A program made the position numbers and the translations under genes. Shown piece by piece: positions 5,890-8,164 of a stretch of 8,164 nt of DNA. Below the pieces are notes generated by a model that was given only the letters and a program-made list of their open reading frames with translations, was not told the DNA's origin and ran no database searches. Source of the DNA: Syntrophomonadaceae bacterium (GTDB taxonomy: Bacteria; Bacillota_D; Dethiobacteria; DTU022); assembly GCA_003564505.1 (NCBI GenBank), contig PXFD01000051.1, forward strand, positions 1 through 8,164, read 5' to 3'. Numbering within the stretch: position 1 is the first letter of the stretch; every line of letters begins with the position of its first letter.

Positions 5890-6586
5890 ACTTGATAATG
5901 TATCTTCATTTATAGGTCCTTTCCATATCCTGCAGGGTATATCCCTGGAGGTTTACCCCGGTGAAGCCATAGTTATACTGGGGCGAAACGGGGCAGGAAA
6001 AACGACAACCCTGCGCACTATAATCGGCCTGGTTCCTGCCAGCGATGGCAAAATAATTCTTGACAATGTAGATTTAACAGCAATGCCTCCTTATAATGCA
6101 GTTCGCCAGGGTATTGGCTTTGTCCCTGAAGATTACGGCATTTTTGATGCTTTGACAGTCGAAGAAAATTTGTTGATTGCAATGTGGCAGCAAGACCAGG
6201 ATACTTTAGACAGGCGGGATCATGTGCTGGAGCTTTTCACCGACCTGAAAGAATCCTATAAAAGGCTGGCCTCCACATTAAGCGGTGGGCAGCGGCAGAT
6301 GCTTTCTATCGCGAGAGCCCTTGTTAATGATAACAAAATTATTTTGATCGATGAGCCGAGCAAAGGGCTGGCCCCGATTATCGTAGAAAAAGTCCGGGAT
6401 ACACTGCTTACCTTTAAGCAGGAAAAAACGATTGTTCTGGTTGAACAGAATTTTGAAATGGCCTGTGCTGTTGGTGACCGTTACTATATTATCACCGAAG
6501 GTCAAACTGTCTTAGATGGCACTATGAAAGAGCTTATGGATGACGAAGAACTCCAGAGAAAGCACCTGGGCTTTGTAACAGCTTGA
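5873..6586 (+). CDS. livF: HAAT-family ABC transporter ATPase, LivF type
   Basis: The second ATPase subunit, expected to pair with LivG under the two permeases; 237 residues, a normal length. Walker A is GRNGAGKTT (37-45), signature LSGGQ (136-140), Walker B IILIDEP (156-162) followed by SKGLAP, and the switch region LVEQNF (189-194). Gln replaces the switch His and Glu replaces the Q-loop Gln (GIGFVPE, 80-86); both are LivF habits, so the LivG/LivF pair is asymmetric. After VPE, the usual GRRIF is DYGIF here. The start is set by GGAGGAGG (5857-5864) eight bases before the ATG. The first 17 bases overlap the end of livG in another frame, implying coupled translation. Confidence 0.93.
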   Translation: MDPLLKLDNVSSFIGPFHILQGISLEVYPGEAIVILGRNGAGKTTTLRTIIGLVPASDGKIILDNVDLTAMPPYNAVRQGIGFVPEDYGIFDALTVEENLLIAMWQQDQDTLDRRDHVLELFTDLKESYKRLASTLSGGQRQMLSIARALVNDNKIILIDEPSKGLAPIIVEKVRDTLLTFKQEKTIVLVEQNFEMACAVGDRYYIITEGQTVLDGTMKELMDDEELQRKHLGFVTA

Positions 6587-6603
6587 GATTATCGCAAACT
6601 CGC

Positions 6604-6614
6604 AGAGGTGGTGG
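6604..6614 (+). promoter_or_regulatory. Ribosome binding site supporting a TTG start for livH
   Basis: AGAGGTGGTGG ends seven bases before TTG 6622. The only nearby ATG in frame (6637) has no purine-rich site at a suitable distance, so the TTG start is preferred, which could lower translation of this permease relative to the ATPases. Confidence 0.55.
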
Positions 6615-6621
6615 TTAAGTC

Positions 6622-7488
6622 TTGCACATATTCCTAATGCTTTTGATAAACGGTTTGGCTGAAGGCGCTCTTATTTTTCTAATGGCTGCCGGGTTGTCTA
6701 TTATTTTGGGACTTCTGGGTGTCGTTAACTTTACACACGGGGTCCTGTTTATCTGGGGTGGCTATGTAAGCATCTGGATATTTGGCATGACTGGCAGCTT
6801 CCCAATCGCTATTATTGCTGCTGTTGCAGCTGGATTTATAATGGGATTGATTTTTGAAAGATTATTTATTCGTCCGGTTTACGGTAATGTGACGGCACAA
6901 ATATTGATTACGCTTGGATTGGGAGTTGTTTTTACCGATATGGCCCGGCTTTTTTGGGGTCCAAACCCGATCCCGGCTTCCAGGCCGGAATTTATGGATG
7001 GAACCTGGGTTATTGATGCAGTAATAATCTCCCAGTATCGGATATTCCTTATTATTGTTGGCATACTGGTAGCCATAGGTATCAACTACCTCGTTAACAG
7101 GACAAAGGTAGGTATGGTTATGCGCGCCGGAATTCAATCTCCTGACATGGTGCAAGCCCTGGGTATCAATATCAAAGTATACTTTGCGGGTGTATTCGCC
7201 GGAGGAGCTGCCCTGGCAGCCCTGGGCGGCGCCCTCTATGTCCCTCTTGTCGGCAGTGTCTGGTCTGGAATGGGTATTAATAATCAAATTCTTGCTTTTA
7301 TTGTAATTATCCTGGGCGGAATGGGCTCGTTTTACGGTTCGGCTGTTGGCAGTATAATTATCGGCTTAACTGTAGCCTTTGTTTCCTGGTTTTACCCACC
7401 TCTAACTGTTTATACAACCGTGCTTTTATTGCTGCTTGTTCTTACTCTAAAACCTGAAGGCCTATTTGGAATGGCGGTGAGAAACTAA
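6622..7488 (+). CDS. livH: HAAT-family ABC transporter permease, LivH type
   Basis: Integral membrane subunit forming half of the translocation channel; 288 residues with many hydrophobic segments. Family marks are the first segment ending in GLLGVVNFTHGVLFIWGGY (30-48), where LivH proteins usually read N-F-AHG and GAY, the cytoplasmic coupling loop MRAGIQSPDMVQALGINI (167-184) expected to contact an ATPase, VIILGGMGSFYGSAVG (228-243), and the C-terminal LKPEGLFG (276-283). The start is TTG; ATG 6637 is the alternative and would shorten it by five residues. It begins 35 bp after livF and its stop codon shares one base with the start of the next permease. Confidence 0.92.
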   Translation: MHIFLMLLINGLAEGALIFLMAAGLSIILGLLGVVNFTHGVLFIWGGYVSIWIFGMTGSFPIAIIAAVAAGFIMGLIFERLFIRPVYGNVTAQILITLGLGVVFTDMARLFWGPNPIPASRPEFMDGTWVIDAVIISQYRIFLIIVGILVAIGINYLVNRTKVGMVMRAGIQSPDMVQALGINIKVYFAGVFAGGAALAALGGALYVPLVGSVWSGMGINNQILAFIVIILGGMGSFYGSAVGSIIIGLTVAFVSWFYPPLTVYTTVLLLLLVLTLKPEGLFGMAVRN

Positions 7489-8164
7489 TGCCTCTGCTGA
7501 CAAATATTCTTCGCAAAAAACCAGCGTTTGGCCCCGGCACATGGCTATTTCTCAGTCTTTTTGCGGTGTTTATTTTAATTATACCTCATATCACAGGCCT
7601 GACCACTACAACTCTTTTAAGCCGGATTTATATCCTGGCAATATTTGGCATGAGTTACGATATTTTAAGAGGTTACACAGGTATTATCAACCTCGGTCAT
7701 GCCCTGTTTTTTGGTGGAGGAACCTATATTGACGGCATTATGTTTTCGCGCATGGGCGCGACCCTGGACACTCTACTGCTAGCAGTTTTAGTTTCAATGG
7801 CCTTCGCTGCTGTGGTGGCATACATAATGGGCCAATTCGCCTTTAGGGGATCAGGGTTTACGGGTGTCATTGCCTGTGCCATGATCACGCTGGCTTTCGG
7901 TGAAATCGGCCGTCACACTGCTGAAACCCTGCGCGAATATACACAGGGAGCGGATGGTTTGACCTTCAGAGTCCCGCTTATGTTCCAGGACCGGATGATG
8001 ATGTATTATTATTCCCTTTTGTTCTTGATTGCCATGACCCTGATTTTAAGGCAATTTGTTAATTCGCCAACTGGACGGGTCCTGCAAGCCATTCGCGATA
8101 ACGATCAGAGAGCTAAATTTTTAGGTTACGATACCAAGAAATATAAACTAATTGCCCTGGTTAT
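7488..8164 (+). CDS. livM: HAAT-family ABC transporter permease, LivM type (runs off the right edge)
   Basis: The second channel subunit; 225 codons are visible with no stop, so the C-terminus is missing. Recognisable LivM features are GYTGIINLGHALFFGGGTY (62-80), the segment ACAMITLAFGEIGRH (129-143), QGADGL (153-158), and the coupling loop SPTGRVLQAIRDNDQRAKFLGYD (193-215). Several hydrophobic segments fit a multi-spanning membrane protein, and the first begins after the basic stretch RKK. Family members are usually 300 residues or more, so roughly a quarter or more should lie beyond the window. The ATG overlaps the livH stop by one base (TAATG), with GGTGAG six bases upstream, which points to translational coupling. 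Confidence 0.93.
   Translation, partial: MPLLTNILRKKPAFGPGTWLFLSLFAVFILIIPHITGLTTTTLLSRIYILAIFGMSYDILRGYTGIINLGHALFFGGGTYIDGIMFSRMGATLDTLLLAVLVSMAFAAVVAYIMGQFAFRGSGFTGVIACAMITLAFGEIGRHTAETLREYTQGADGLTFRVPLMFQDRMMMYYYSLLFLIAMTLILRQFVNSPTGRVLQAIRDNDQRAKFLGYDTKKYKLIALV

Noticed and set aside
6862..7287. A 141-codon minus-strand frame inside livH
   Set aside because: It is rich in polar residues only because the sense strand codes a hydrophobic protein; there is no domain resemblance and no start signal.
7541..7732. A 63-codon plus-strand frame inside livM
   Set aside because: The livM frame covers the same stretch with clear family motifs, so this is an out-of-frame shadow.

Overview
The window looks like chromosomal DNA of a Gram-positive-type anaerobe of the Bacillota (Clostridia or a related class). 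This is inferred from strong GGAGG-type ribosome sites, near-consensus sigma-A promoters, a TTG start, a lipoprotein-type solute-binding protein and mid-range base composition. The genus cannot be named. No phage, transposon, CRISPR, rRNA or tRNA was seen.

Layout. Positions 1-252 (minus strand) hold the N-terminal part of an alpha/beta-hydrolase running off the left edge. It has its own strong promoter (TTGACA-N18-TATAAT) in the divergent intergenic region 253-468. On the plus strand come two tandem paralogous AMP-forming acyl-CoA synthetases (469-2022 and 2205-3707). After a 105-bp gap follows a complete-looking branched-chain-amino-acid-type (HAAT family) ABC transporter in the order binding protein (3813-5078), ATPase LivG (5116-5889), ATPase LivF (5873-6586), permease LivH (6622-7488) and permease LivM (7488 to the right edge, unfinished). 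The transporter genes are tightly packed, with overlaps of 17 bp (livG/livF) and 1 bp (livH/livM), as in a single operon.

How the genes may work together. The lipoprotein should catch a small solute outside the membrane, LivHM should form the channel, and LivGF should power import. The paired acyl-CoA synthetases suggest that the solute, or a product of it, is a carboxylic acid trapped as a CoA thioester on entry. The hydrolase could act on an ester, amide or lactone form. The substrate is not readable from the sequence: branched-chain amino acids, aromatic acids, amides or short dicarboxylates are all possible. This uptake-and-activation reading is inference from gene order.

Four start sites were set to internal ATGs or kept at a non-ATG codon on ribosome-site evidence. 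For the second synthetase, the longest open frame begins at a TTG that lies inside its own promoter, so ATG 2205 is preferred. Several small inverted repeats sit in the control regions and inside two genes; they are listed separately. I found no clear evidence of a previously undescribed system. The most informative features are the duplicated ligases, the operator-like palindromes in front of them, and the very acidic linker of the binding lipoprotein.
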